DNA of 5,868 bases from Erysipelotrichaceae bacterium (GCA_018365815.1 JAGZJH010000062.1:1-5868), one strand, 5' to 3'; numbered from the stretch's first letter, positions 1 through 5,846 are shown. Notes: a model not told the origin generated them from the letters alone. Translations and numbers: made by a program.

Positions 1-12
1 CTAAGATAAGAT

Positions 13-183
13 TTATTTTCGTCCCATAATCAGCGCTGCTTGCTTTAAAATATCATTTTCCATTTTTAAACGCTGTAATTCTTTACGTAAATGAATTAAT
101 TCAGCTCTTGGTTTTCCACTGTTGTATAATTCAACAATTTTTTGTTTAAATTCATCACTGTAATTTCTTCTTTCTCTCGCCAT
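13..183 (-). CDS. IS3/IS150-family transposase OrfA, internally shortened
   Basis: A 56-residue protein starting at ATG 183 behind AGAGAGG. In IS3 elements OrfA supplies the helix-turn-helix that binds the terminal repeats and is joined to the OrfB DDE catalytic part by -1 frameshifting. Residues 1-28 (MARERRNYSDEFKQKIVELY and on to PRAE) match the start of the HTH domain. Residues 32-56 (LRKELQRLKMENDILKQAAL, then IMGRK) match the C-terminal coiled-coil block. Family members are usually about 90-100 residues, so roughly 35-40 residues between these blocks are absent without a break in frame: the recognition helix and the linker. The stop TAA (13-15) directly follows an AAAA run (16-19), a plausible slippage site for OrfB, which lies off the left edge. 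The shortened protein probably cannot bind ends normally. The size of the deletion is judged from family knowledge, because the right copy shows only its first codons. Confidence 0.85.
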   Translation of the reverse strand: MARERRNYSDEFKQKIVELYNSGKPRAELIHLRKELQRLKMENDILKQAALIMGRK

Positions 184-184
184 T

Positions 185-256
185 TAGGTTACCTCTCTTT
201 TCTTTTTGATTGATTATAACAGTTCTCATTTCAACTGTCTAATATAGTGTAACCTA
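185..256 (-). promoter_or_regulatory. Inverted repeat spanning promoter and RBS of left IS
   Basis: On the minus strand, TAGGTTAC (256-249) is a perfect 8-base complement of GTAACCTA (192-185), which starts at the last G of the orfA ribosome binding site and ends just before the ATG. The first arm lies upstream of the transposase promoter, so only transcripts entering from outside would contain both arms and fold. Known IS elements (IS10, IS50, IS200) use this arrangement to block transposase translation from impinging transcription. That role here is inferred. Confidence 0.45.
213..241 (-). promoter_or_regulatory. Promoter of left-copy transposase (extended -10)
   Basis: On the minus strand, -35 TAGACA (241-236) is followed by a 17-nt spacer and a perfect -10 TATAAT (218-213), preceded by TG one base upstream (extended -10 form). 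The start of transcription would fall near 206, about 23 nt before the orfA ATG, with AGAGAGG (199-193) between them. It points out of the gal segment, so it would not drive gal genes. The identical element lies in the right copy. Confidence 0.7.
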
Positions 257-500
257 TCCAAGGATTATCTTTTTTTTGAATTAATACACTATTCTTTTTT
301 CTAAATAGTTTCATATCTACCATTATGATTATTGCCATCATCATTATCCATTTTTATAAACAGTTCTGGTTCTCTTCAAATTCTCTTTTATACTCATATC
401 ATAAAACAAACACAATATGACTTTTAGCAATATTTGAATATATAACGTATTTTTATGATTTTTTTAAATATATCTTTTTACTTTGTTAAATTGCACTGTA

Positions 501-525
501 ATAATATTCTTTAAAAGAATAATAT
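501..525. other. Near-perfect 25-bp dyad
   Basis: The sequence is symmetrical around base 513, with 11 of 12 base pairs matching. The core is ATTCTTT-A-AAAGAAT, and the single mismatch pairs 504 with 522. On the plus strand a T7 run follows at 532-538, so it could be a weak terminator for rightward transcription or a remnant of one. It could also be a protein-binding operator or chance in AT-rich DNA, since only one pair is G-C. Confidence 0.3.
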
Positions 526-542
526 AAATAGTTTTTTTGTTA

Positions 543-590
543 CAATGTTTTGAAGAACGTTTATTCTATTTTTTCTTTCTTAAAACAATG
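543..590 (-). terminator. Imperfect hairpin downstream of galE, possible operon 3' end
   Basis: Four bases after the galE stop, the minus-strand transcript could pair 590-577 (CATTGTTTTAAGAA) with 557-543 (TTCTTCAAAACATTG), with one mismatch, one bulged base and a 19-nt loop. The stem is followed by TAACAAAAAAAC rather than a U-run, so it is not a canonical intrinsic terminator. It may only stabilise the 3' end of the gal mRNA. No better terminator is visible before the left IS. Confidence 0.3.
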
Positions 591-594
591 AGAA

Positions 595-1596
595 TTATTT
601 AATATGCTTTTTTGCATAATTCCAAGAATCTCTACACATTTCATCAATTCTCTTCGTAGCAACCCAGCCAAGTTGTTCCTTTGCTCTTGATGGATCTGCA
701 TAACATGTTGCTATATCTCCAAGTCTTCTATCTTTAATGACATATGGGATTTTGACCCCATTTACTCTTTCGAACGCTCCAACTATTTCTAATACACTAT
801 ACCCTTTTCCAGTTCCTAAATTACAAATATGGATACCAGGTTTCGCATATTTTTCTATTGCTAATACGTGCCCTTTCGCTAAATCAACAACATGAATATA
901 ATCACGTACACCTGTTCCATCTGGAGTATCATAATCATTACCAAATACTCCTAAACATTCTAATTCTCCTGTTGCTACTTTCATTATATATGGCATTAGA
1001 TTATTAGGAATCCCTTTAGGATCTTCTCCTAACAAACCACTTTCATGTGCCCCAATAGGATTAAAGTATCTTAATAAAGTTACAGACATATGAGGGCATG
1101 CCTTTTGAACATCAGTCAATATTCTTTCCATCATAGCCTTACTTGTACCATAAGGATTTGTTGTCTCTCCTAATTGACAATCTTCAGTGAGTGGTACTAT
1201 TTCAGAATCTCCGTATACAGTAGCACTTGAAGAAAATACAATATTATTAACATTGTACTTTTTCATCATTTTTGCAACTACCAATGTAGACATGAGATTA
1301 TTCGTATAATATTCTATAGGCTTAACCATTGATTCTCCTACAGCTTTAAAAGCTGCACAATGAATAATTGAATCAATTTTATTATTGACAAATACATCTT
1401 CCATTTTTTCTTCATCAAGAACATTAAACTCATAAAACTTAACTTTTTTACCTGTTAGCTGTTTAATATAATTTAATACTTCTGGTTTAGAATTAGAAAA
1501 ATCATCAATAACAACCACATCATGCCCTGCTTGAAGTAACTCAACACAAATATGACTGCCAATATATCCTGCACCACCAGTAACTAATACATTCAT
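595..1596 (-). CDS. galE: UDP-glucose 4-epimerase GalE
   Basis: A 333-residue cytoplasmic NAD-dependent epimerase (extended SDR family) interconverting UDP-galactose and UDP-glucose, the last Leloir step. The length matches the family (E. coli 338). Visible motifs are the Rossmann glycine motif GGAGYIG (7-13), DD at 31-32 ending strand beta-2, SSSATVYG (122-129) with catalytic Ser124, and NPYGTSK (147-153) with Tyr149 and Lys153. The substrate-binding RYFNPIGAH (176-184) and DGTGVRDYIHVVDLA (226-240) follow. Near the C-terminus, GDIATCYAD (293-301) places Cys298 where E. coli has Tyr299, suggesting a roomier pocket that may also accept UDP-GlcNAc/GalNAc (inference). The start ATG has AAAGGAG (1611-1605) at 8-nt spacing. 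It is the last gene of the operon, 13 nt after galK, with no clear terminator behind it. Confidence 0.97.
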   Translation of the reverse strand: MNVLVTGGAGYIGSHICVELLQAGHDVVVIDDFSNSKPEVLNYIKQLTGKKVKFYEFNVLDEEKMEDVFVNNKIDSIIHCAAFKAVGESMVKPIEYYTNNLMSTLVVAKMMKKYNVNNIVFSSSATVYGDSEIVPLTEDCQLGETTNPYGTSKAMMERILTDVQKACPHMSVTLLRYFNPIGAHESGLLGEDPKGIPNNLMPYIMKVATGELECLGVFGNDYDTPDGTGVRDYIHVVDLAKGHVLAIEKYAKPGIHICNLGTGKGYSVLEIVGAFERVNGVKIPYVIKDRRLGDIATCYADPSRAKEQLGWVATKRIDEMCRDSWNYAKKHIK

Positions 1597-1604
1597 TTTA
1601 TATT

Positions 1605-1611
1605 CTCCTTT
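1605..1611 (-). promoter_or_regulatory. galE ribosome binding site overlapping galK stop
   Basis: AAAGGAG on the minus strand shares its first two bases with the galK TAA stop (1612-1610) and sits 8 nt before the galE ATG. It is a strong Shine-Dalgarno, in contrast to galM and galK, so galE can be initiated independently as well as by terminating galK ribosomes. Confidence 0.85.
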
Positions 1612-2890
1612 ATCCTAATACTTTTGTTCCACCATATTTTCTTATTTTTAATACATGACAAGACCCTTTTCCAAAAATCTCTTCAATTTCATTTTTGTAT
1701 TTTTCAACATAATTATCTTCAACAAATGCTTGAATCGTACCAGCAAATCCACCACCATGAACTCTACAAACTCCATGATTTTCCAAAACCACTTCAGACA
1801 CAGTCAACGCTAATGAAACTGCTTGATTATGTGGATCTTTATTTGAATATACATTTTGAAGATACTTATAACTTGAATCTCCTGATTCTTTAATATATTT
1901 TTTAAACATATCAAAATCATTATCCGTTAATGCATTCACTAATTTTTCAACACGTTTATTTTCATTAAAGAAATGGATTGCACGTAATACTGCTCTATCT
2001 CCACATGCCTCTCTAATATCAGAAATGTTTTCATAAAACTCATTTTCATCAACTTCTCTTAGAACTTCTTTATCAAAAAATTGAGCTACTTTTTTCATTT
2101 CAATTGGTATAGCTGCGTATTCATTAGTTAAATCAGCATGAGATCCTTTTGTATCAACAATACATAAACTATAATTAAATTTAGAAAAATCAACCTCAAC
2201 ATGATTAACAATTGGATTTGCTGTATCATTAAAATCAATACTAATTAATCCACCTACTGCACAAGCACATTGATCCATTAATCCACATGGTTTACCAAAA
2301 TAAACATTTTCTGCATATTGCCCCACTTTAGCAATTGTTACCATATCTATTCCCATATCATTATATAATCCAGAAATAATAGTACCAATCAATCCTTCAA
2401 AAGCGGCTGATGATGATAATCCAGCTCCCATTAAGACATCGCTTGTTACAAATGCTTTAAATCCACCTATTTTATATCCCATTTCTTTAAGTTTTGATAA
2501 AACTCCTCTAATTAAAGATTCTGAAGTTCCTTCTTCATCATCTCTTTTTGATAAATCGTTAATATTAATTTCATCTATATCTAGATCATCAGAAACAATT
2601 TTAACAATATCTTTTTGTGGAGTTACCATTGCTATAGCATCTAAATTAATTGAAGTTGCTAATACATAACCATGCTGATGGTCAGTATGATTTCCTCCCA
2701 CTTCACTTCTTCCGGCTACGCTATATATTTCAATATCTTGATCATCATATAATTTTATAAACTCTTCAATTGCTTTTGTATATCTATTATTTTGATAAGT
2801 AATCAATGATTCATCTTCATATAAATCAATAAACATATTATCATATTTATTATTTAATAATTTTTCCTTAATTTCACTTGCTTTCATCAT
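1610..2890 (-). CDS. galK: Galactokinase GalK (GHMP kinase, divergent signature)
   Basis: A 426-residue cytoplasmic kinase that phosphorylates alpha-D-galactose to galactose-1-phosphate with ATP. GHMP-family motifs are in order. The N-terminal galactokinase block is AGRSEVGGNHTDHQHG (59-74), with Arg61, His68 and Asp70. The phosphate-binding GAGLSSSAAFE spans 155-165. CGLMDQ (202-207) holds the presumed catalytic base Asp206. The C-terminal glycine-rich motif is VHGGGFAG (377-384). The first block departs from the classical GRxNLIGEHTDY form (Glu, Gly, Asn and His at the usual Asn, Ile, Glu and Tyr positions). It is somewhat longer than the 380-400 residues of classical enzymes, partly through an N-terminal extension of about 30-35 residues. 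The ATG overlaps the galM TGA as ATGA and no Shine-Dalgarno precedes it, so translation is probably coupled to galM. A second ATG follows immediately at 2887, so the true start could be one codon later. Confidence 0.93.
   Translation of the reverse strand: MMKASEIKEKLLNNKYDNMFIDLYEDESLITYQNNRYTKAIEEFIKLYDDQDIEIYSVAGRSEVGGNHTDHQHGYVLATSINLDAIAMVTPQKDIVKIVSDDLDIDEININDLSKRDDEEGTSESLIRGVLSKLKEMGYKIGGFKAFVTSDVLMGAGLSSSAAFEGLIGTIISGLYNDMGIDMVTIAKVGQYAENVYFGKPCGLMDQCACAVGGLISIDFNDTANPIVNHVEVDFSKFNYSLCIVDTKGSHADLTNEYAAIPIEMKKVAQFFDKEVLREVDENEFYENISDIREACGDRAVLRAIHFFNENKRVEKLVNALTDNDFDMFKKYIKESGDSSYKYLQNVYSNKDPHNQAVSLALTVSEVVLENHGVCRVHGGGFAGTIQAFVEDNYVEKYKNEIEEIFGKGSCHVLKIRKYGGTKVLG
2887..2890 (-). 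promoter_or_regulatory. ATGA stop-start overlap of galM and galK
   Basis: On the minus strand ATG (2890-2888) and TGA (2889-2887) overlap by two bases. The preceding 20 bases are almost all A and T and lack any GGAG-like element. galK therefore probably depends on ribosomes finishing galM, which would fix a near-stoichiometric ratio of the two enzymes. Confidence 0.75.
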
Positions 2891-3897
2891 TTTATTTTAA
2901 ATGTATATGAAGTCACTTCATCATACATTTCTCCTTTCCTTAAAATTACCGTTGGATTTTTTTCTTTATTTATACTATCTGGCATATTTTGTGTTTCTAT
3001 ACATATTGCATCTCTTTGATGCATACACTTACCATACTTACCTAATTGTCCAGAAAGATAATTGGCAGTGTAAACTTGTGTTTGAGGTAATGATGTTGAT
3101 ACAGTTAGTTCAATTCCCGTTTCTTTATAATATAATTTGACTTGATCTTTATTTGTACTAAATATAAAAGGATGATCATATCCTTTTCCTATCTTTAATT
3201 GATCATTATCTTGATATATACTATTCTTTATTAATGTAGACGTATTAAAGTCAAATGGCGTACCGCATACACTTCTCATTTCACCATTATACAAACCTTC
3301 ATCATCTATACATGCCATTTTATCAGCTTTAATCATTAACTCATGTTCATCAATATTACATGGCCCTCCACTTAAATTAAAATAGGAATGATTAGTAATA
3401 TTAATAATCGTATCTTTATCACTGGTTGCATGATATTTAATTTTTAATCCGTTATTCAAAAGAATATATGTTGCATAAAAATTTAAATTACCAAGGAATC
3501 CTTCTTCTCCATCTTGAGAGAAATAATGAAAAACAATTTCATTTTCTCTTATCTCATACGTGAATGTTTTATATGAAAATCCTTCAATTCCCCCATGTAA
3601 TGTATTTGAACCGTTATTTTTTTCTAAAGAGAATATCTCATTATTCAATGTAAATTTCCCATTTCCTATACGATTTGCCACTCTACCAACTAAAGCACCT
3701 AGATAACTGCCGTCTTTCTTTTTATAATCATTAATACTAGGGAATCCTAATACGACATCTCTTTTTTCTCCATGTTTATCTTTGACAATCATTTTTAATA
3801 TCGTGCAACCATAATTAGTCACTTGTATTTCAATATTTTCATTTCTCATTGAGATAATGTCTATACCTCTATATACATTCTCTATAATCTCAATCAT
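2887..3897 (-). CDS. galM: Aldose 1-epimerase (galactose mutarotase) GalM
   Basis: A 336-residue enzyme interconverting beta- and alpha-D-galactose, which feeds GalK with the alpha anomer. The length is typical. Family landmarks are GRVANRIGNG (71-80), with an Arg for substrate binding, NTLHGG (98-103) with His101, and TNHSYFNLSG (168-177) with the presumed general acid His170. GYDHPF (239-244) with Asp241 binds sugar hydroxyls, and ICIETQNMPD (299-308) carries the presumed base Glu301. No signal peptide is visible, so it should be cytoplasmic. The gene begins after a single base beyond the galT stop (TAG-T-ATG), with only a weak GAG upstream, implying coupling to galT translation. Its TGA stop overlaps the galK start. 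TGA as a genuine stop argues for the standard bacterial code. Confidence 0.95.
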   Translation of the reverse strand: MIEIIENVYRGIDIISMRNENIEIQVTNYGCTILKMIVKDKHGEKRDVVLGFPSINDYKKKDGSYLGALVGRVANRIGNGKFTLNNEIFSLEKNNGSNTLHGGIEGFSYKTFTYEIRENEIVFHYFSQDGEEGFLGNLNFYATYILLNNGLKIKYHATSDKDTIINITNHSYFNLSGGPCNIDEHELMIKADKMACIDDEGLYNGEMRSVCGTPFDFNTSTLIKNSIYQDNDQLKIGKGYDHPFIFSTNKDQVKLYYKETGIELTVSTSLPQTQVYTANYLSGQLGKYGKCMHQRDAICIETQNMPDSINKEKNPTVILRKGEMYDEVTSYTFKIK

Positions 3898-3898
3898 A

Positions 3899-5380
3899 CT
3901 ATTTACTCAAAGAATCTACAAAACGAGTAAATCCTTCTATTCCTTTCTGATCCATCTTATAAACTCCTGCATTTTCTAATACACTAACAAATTTTTTTGT
4001 AACTTCTTTTTCAATAAACTCATCTATAAATTGCTCATCAAATTCTAAAGTTTGTAAGTATTCAAACCATTCTTTATGCTTTTTTAAACTCTCAAAATCA
4101 TCAATACATTTCTTTTTTAACAAACATAATTTCAAACATTCTAATTCATCTTTTAATCTAGCAGGTAAAACAGCTAATCCCATGACTTCAATTAACCCAA
4201 TATTTTCTTTTTTGATATGATGATGCTTGGCGTGTGGATGAAATATACCCAAAGGATGTTCATCGTTTGTTCGATTATTTCTTAACACAATATCTATTTG
4301 ATAACGATTATTATTCATTCTTGCAATTGGTGTTACTGTGTTATGTCTTACATCATTTGTATGTGAAAGAATATCACATGAAATATCATCATAATTTTTC
4401 CAATGATTTAATATCTTATCTGATAGATCAACAAGAACTTCTTTATCATCAGCTGTAAGTCTTAATGTAGATAAAGGCCAATTCAACATTTGTACTTTTA
4501 CATTTTCATATCCTTTAATTTCAATTTCCTTAATAACCGATGCATCCTGCATTGGGAACCTATGTCTACCACCTTGATAATGATCATGAGTAAGTATAGA
4601 ACCTCCTACAATAGGTAAATCCGCATTACTTCCTATCATATAATGAGGAAATTTTTCAATGAAAGCGAATAAGTTTTCAAATGTTTGTCTATTTATAACC
4701 ATTGGAACATGATCATTGTTAAAAACAATACAATGCTCATTATAATAAACATAAGGTGAATATTGAAAATGATACGTTTTTCCATTCAAATCAAGAGGTA
4801 TGATTCTATGTGTTTGTCTAGCAGGATGATTCATATTCCCTGCATATCCGACATTCTCTTTACACAATAAACATTTAGGATATCCTGTACTTTTCACAAG
4901 TTTAGCTTTTGCTATTTCTTTAGGATCCTTTTCGGGTTTTGATAAGTTAATTGAAATTTGAATATTTCCATATTTGTAATAATGGGAAAATTTAATATTT
5001 TTATCAGTTCTCGCTTTTCTAATATAATTTGAATGAATTGATAAATCATAAAAATATTGTGTCGCTTTTTCCTTGTCTTCATCGTATAACTGATAAAAGT
5101 GATTAATGACTTCACTAGGTCTTGGCATAATACAATTCATTATTTTTGTATCAAACAAATCTCTTTCTGTGATATTATCTTCTATCAATCCTGCTTTTAC
5201 AGCATAATCAAGCATATCTTCAATTAGTAAATAATAATCAATTTTTTCGACTGTTGTTCTTTCAAAACAATCTAGTTTAAACAAATCAAGTAACATATTT
5301 ATTGAATAATCCACGTCATATAAAGAAATCATTTGATTTTCTAAACCATAATTGATTAATTGATTTATTTTAGTATTCAT
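3899..5380 (-). CDS. galT: Galactose-1-phosphate uridylyltransferase, class II (GalT)
   Basis: A 493-residue enzyme exchanging galactose-1-phosphate and UDP-glucose for UDP-galactose and glucose-1-phosphate. The long form with a large N-terminal region belongs to the class II GalT of Firmicutes, not the roughly 350-residue E. coli-type class I. Landmarks are CIMPRPSEV (83-91), CLLC (170-173), and NMNHPARQTHRIIPL (182-196). THDHYQGGRHRFPM (264-277) contains the presumed uridylylated His of this class, followed by IFHPHAKHHHIKKENIGLIE (379-398) and EVMGLAVLPARL (398-409). Because of the class difference, the HPH motif at 381-383 should not be equated with the E. coli active-site HPH without alignment. 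The start ATG has AAAGGAG (5394-5388) with 7-nt spacing, the strongest ribosome binding site of the operon, as suits its first gene. galM follows after one base. Confidence 0.96.
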   Translation of the reverse strand: MNTKINQLINYGLENQMISLYDVDYSINMLLDLFKLDCFERTTVEKIDYYLLIEDMLDYAVKAGLIEDNITERDLFDTKIMNCIMPRPSEVINHFYQLYDEDKEKATQYFYDLSIHSNYIRKARTDKNIKFSHYYKYGNIQISINLSKPEKDPKEIAKAKLVKSTGYPKCLLCKENVGYAGNMNHPARQTHRIIPLDLNGKTYHFQYSPYVYYNEHCIVFNNDHVPMVINRQTFENLFAFIEKFPHYMIGSNADLPIVGGSILTHDHYQGGRHRFPMQDASVIKEIEIKGYENVKVQMLNWPLSTLRLTADDKEVLVDLSDKILNHWKNYDDISCDILSHTNDVRHNTVTPIARMNNNRYQIDIVLRNNRTNDEHPLGIFHPHAKHHHIKKENIGLIEVMGLAVLPARLKDELECLKLCLLKKKCIDDFESLKKHKEWFEYLQTLEFDEQFIDEFIEKEVTKKFVSVLENAGVYKMDQKGIEGFTRFVDSLSK

Positions 5381-5387
5381 TATCTCT

Positions 5388-5394
5388 CTCCTTT
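5388..5394 (-). promoter_or_regulatory. galT ribosome binding site
   Basis: AAAGGAG on the minus strand, 7 nt before the galT ATG at 5380, decides that start. It marks galT as the first efficiently initiated gene of the gal unit, since no good ribosome binding site precedes galM or galK. Confidence 0.85.
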
Positions 5395-5414
5395 AAAACA
5401 TATTTGATATATAA

Positions 5415-5452
5415 AAAGTCATCAATAAATGCTTATTCATATAGATGACTTT
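5415..5452 (-). terminator. Hairpin between HAD remnant and galT (terminator or operator)
   Basis: Perfect 9-base arms AAAGTCATC (5415-5423) and GATGACTTT (5444-5452) flank a 20-nt loop, which itself contains AATAA/TTATT (5424-5428, 5433-5437). Read on the minus strand, the stem ends in a five-T run (5417-5413) whose first three bases are paired, then ATATATC. That would suit a weak intrinsic terminator for the upstream HAD gene, which stops 22 nt earlier. Only three of the nine pairs are G-C, so an operator for the gal promoter is an alternative. It lies 34 nt before the galT ATG. I see no convincing sigma-A promoter between it and galT. Confidence 0.5.
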
Positions 5453-5474
5453 AAATGAACTTTAACGATGAGGT

Positions 5475-5768
5475 CTATAAAGATTCTAATTCTACAAAAT
5501 TATCTATTACTTTAATGACTCCAGGTAAATCTTGATATTCTTCTTTTTTATTCGCAGAGTCTATAACAATGATATGAGAACATCCTGCACGATAAGCATT
5601 TTTGATTCCACTCATAGAATCTTCAAAAATTAAGCATTCTTTTAATTCAATGTTTAAGATTTCTGATGCCTTTTCAAACATTGCTATTTTATTTTTATAA
5701 GTTCCATCATCATAAACAATATTTTCAGGATTAATCCAATTATCTAGATGAAATGATTCTACAAAAAA
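5475..5768 (-). pseudogene. 3' fragment of HAD-superfamily (subfamily IA) phosphatase, cut by right IS
   Basis: The last 97 codons of a haloacid dehalogenase-type hydrolase, a family that includes beta-phosphoglucomutase and small sugar-phosphate phosphatases. From the IS junction the frame reads FFVESFHLDNWINPENIVYD and then DGTYKNKIAMFEKASEIL, the region of the motif III lysine. Motif IV, LIFEDSMSGIKNAYRAG, carries the metal-binding acidic residues, and the C-terminal strand-helix ends with VIDNFVEL. Family members are usually about 210-225 residues, so around 120 N-terminal residues, including the DxD nucleophile loop and the cap, are missing. The frame meets a stop at 5780-5778 inside the IS and has no upstream start. 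The first in-frame ATG is 5681, already inside the catalytic core. The missing half may lie beyond the right IS. Exact substrate cannot be told. Its position just upstream of galT suggests sugar metabolism, but a terminator-like hairpin separates them. Confidence 0.85.
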
Positions 5769-5773
5769 GTGGA

Positions 5774-5845
5774 TAGGTTACACTATATTAGACAGTTGAA
5801 ATGAGAACTGTTATAATCAATCAAAAAGAAAAGAGAGGTAACCTA
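5774..5845 (+). promoter_or_regulatory. Inverted repeat spanning promoter and RBS of right IS
   Basis: TAGGTTAC (5774-5781) and GTAACCTA (5838-5845) are perfect 8-base complements and mirror 185-256. The downstream arm takes in the last G of the ribosome binding site and the bases before the ATG. The upstream arm lies outside the element's own transcript. A block on translation of read-through RNA is inferred, as described for the left copy. Confidence 0.45.
5789..5817 (+). promoter_or_regulatory. Promoter of right-copy transposase (extended -10)
   Basis: TAGACA (5789-5794), a 17-nt spacer, then TGT followed by TATAAT (5812-5817). It is the same as in the left copy and directs transcription to the right, away from the gal genes. 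The orfA ribosome binding site AGAGAGG spans 5832-5838. Confidence 0.7.
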
Positions 5846-5846
5846 A

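Larger units (their letters stand above)
1..260 (-). mobile_element. IS3-family (IS150-like) insertion sequence, left copy, partial
   Basis: The 5' (OrfA-proximal) end of an insertion sequence oriented leftward. The outer boundary is placed at 260 because, read on the minus strand, the sequence from TGGATAGG onward matches the right-hand element base for base, and similarity stops exactly there. The end begins with TG, as IS3-family ends do. From the tip inward it holds a strong promoter, an AGAGAGG ribosome binding site and the orfA gene. orfB and the other terminal repeat lie beyond position 1, so target duplication cannot be assessed. The family is assigned from the OrfA protein (N-terminal RRNYSDEFK block, C-terminal leucine-zipper-like block ending in GRK). 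Confidence 0.9.
162..260 (-). repeat. Inverted copy of the IS end seen at 5770-5868
   Basis: The minus strand of 162-260 equals the plus strand of 5770-5868 at 98 of 99 positions. The only difference is the third base of the second orfA codon: GCG here (base 178), GCA on the right (base 5852), both Ala. The two stretches form inverted repeats 5.5 kb apart, one at each edge of the gal segment. Confidence 0.97.
261..594. other. AT-rich gene-free region between galE and left IS
   Basis: No convincing gene lies here. Only very short open frames exist: a 31-codon plus-strand frame from 325 and a 16-codon minus-strand frame from 351. Neither has a ribosome binding site or a recognisable product. 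The stretch contains a near-perfect dyad (501-525), a T7 run on the plus strand (532-538) and an imperfect inverted repeat just past the galE stop (543-590). The part near the IS (261-500) may be a decayed or truncated remnant of what once neighboured galE, but no homology can be recognised by eye. Confidence 0.6.

Noticed and set aside
301..351. 16-codon minus-strand frame (MDNDDGNNHNGRYETI)
   Set aside because: Too short, with no ribosome binding site. It could be the tail of a decayed gene, but a stop lies shortly upstream in the same frame and nothing recognisable matches.
325..420. 31-codon plus-strand frame encoding a hydrophobic peptide (MIIAIIII...)
   Set aside because: No Shine-Dalgarno and no promoter. 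The hydrophobic run comes from ATT/ATC-rich sequence, so it is most likely chance.
1624..1893. Plus-strand open frame of 89 codons
   Set aside because: It lies wholly antisense to galK, has no ribosome binding site and has a composition typical of the reverse of a coding strand.
2901..3140. Plus-strand open frame of 79 codons
   Set aside because: Antisense to the 3' part of galM. The hydrophobic, Leu/Tyr-rich product is an artefact of AT-rich antisense reading, and no initiation signal is present.
4234..4458. Plus-strand open frame of 74 codons
   Set aside because: Antisense to conserved galT sequence, with no ribosome binding site.
4660..4676. TGAAAGCG-containing stretch resembling a CcpA cre half-site
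   Set aside because: Only the left half fits the consensus, and it lies deep inside galT coding sequence.
4912..5115. Minus-strand open frame of 67 codons
   Set aside because: Alternative frame inside galT, whose own frame is intact and conserved across this stretch.
5397..5425. TTGATG-17 nt-TATGTT as galT promoter on the minus strand
   Set aside because: Only four of six matches in each box, and the start would fall within the galT ribosome binding site.
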